Assembly (NCBI GenBank): GCA_016919605.1
Contig: JACXTQ010000038.1
Span: forward strand, 1 to 6,410
Direction of reading: 5' to 3'
Source of the DNA: Methylovulum sp.
GTDB taxonomy: Bacteria; Pseudomonadota; Gammaproteobacteria; Methylococcales; Methylomonadaceae
DNA length: 6,410 nt
Of the stretch, positions 6,090 through 6,410 are shown in pieces; position 1 is the stretch's first letter, and each line of letters begins with the position of its first letter. The notes beneath the pieces were generated by a model. That model made no database searches. It worked only from the letters and a program-made list of their open reading frames with translations, and was not told the origin of the DNA. The position numbers and the translations under genes are program-made.

Positions 6090-6410
6090 TCAGAACGGAT
6101 GAGGTGTTAACAAAAATAAGCGGCGTAACCGCACAAAATCAAACTACAAATGGATGCCGTCAACATTTGCAAACGCATATTAGGCTATATGCCAATAGCT
6201 TGGCAATAGTTTCCCCCAAGTAGTTTGGGGGTGAGTTTATAAAAGTGGTTCATATACCCTCAATAAAAACAACAAAATAAAAAATTAACTTTTCAATACT
6301 TCGGACAGTTTTTGAAAAGATAGAGGAAATCTTAAATTCAGAGGAAAATGTAGTTTCTGACACCCCACCGCCCCTAAAAATAAGATTCCCATGCCGCTAC
6401 TAGAAACGAT
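6090..6410. other. Non-coding right-hand end of the window
   Basis: No supported gene lies here. Going right, it contains the upstream region of the 138-residue gene, a hairpin cluster (6175-6231) and then AT-rich sequence. A minus-strand TTGACG near 6160 could be a -35 box, but no matching -10 is at the right distance. A 37-codon minus frame (GTG 6363 to stop at 6250) has no clear ribosome site. The right edge could belong to a gene or mobile element beyond the window; nothing recognisable is visible. Confidence 0.5.
6175..6231. repeat. Cluster of three consecutive hairpins
   Basis: Three inverted repeats follow each other. GCATAT (6175-6180) pairs with ATATGC (6187-6192). GCCAA (6191-6195) pairs with TTGGC (6200-6204). 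CCCCCAA (6213-6219) pairs with TTGGGGG (6225-6231). The first two share two bases, so they compete. The third is the strongest (7 bp, 5 of them G-C) but lacks a T-run in either direction, so it is at best an imperfect terminator. On the minus strand the cluster lies about 85-140 bases upstream of the 138-residue gene. Confidence 0.5.

Noticed and set aside
6250..6410. Right-hand end as a possible insertion-sequence end or gene fragment.
   Set aside because: There is no recognisable transposase, no inverted terminal repeat partner and no target duplication; the 37-codon minus frame is not convincing.

Overview
The window looks like chromosomal DNA of a gammaproteobacterial methylotroph, most likely an aerobic methanotroph of the Methylococcales. 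The evidence is moderate base composition with AT-rich spacers, and above all a pabB gene overlapping a small amino-acid kinase of the MfnE type. That pairing fits organisms that need p-aminobenzoate for both folate and tetrahydromethanopterin and also make a methanofuran-like cofactor. The assignment is inferred from gene content; there is no rRNA or other marker here.

Layout. Positions 1-2054 (minus) hold most of a membrane-anchored signalling protein: PilJ-type periplasmic sensor, PAS domain and SpoIIE/PP2C serine phosphatase. Its C-terminus runs off the left edge. Positions 2055-2979 carry no convincing gene but hold several inverted repeats and a probable promoter with an operator-like dyad. 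Positions 2980-3189 (plus) encode a 69-residue single-span membrane protein of unknown function, closed by a strong hairpin that can terminate transcription from both sides. Positions 3229-3580 lack a convincing protein gene but contain the parts expected of a small RNA on the plus strand: promoter-like boxes, a 6-bp hairpin, then a 9-bp terminator hairpin with seven T.

Positions 3581-5519 (minus) are a two-gene operon, pabB then the MfnE-like kinase, overlapping by 14 bases. A candidate extended -10 promoter lies upstream at about 5622-5630. Positions 5673-6089 (minus) encode a 138-residue hypothetical protein in the same direction. Positions 6090-6410 are non-coding as far as can be seen and hold a cluster of three hairpins.

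Functionally, the pabB-kinase pair is the clearest unit and points to one-carbon cofactor synthesis. The phosphatase is the output of a signal pathway whose partner proteins are not in the window. The most interesting unexplained elements are the candidate small RNA at about 3412-3496, which lies antisense to the 3' end of the pabB operon transcript, and the repeated ATGTTA/TAACAT dyads before the small membrane protein gene.
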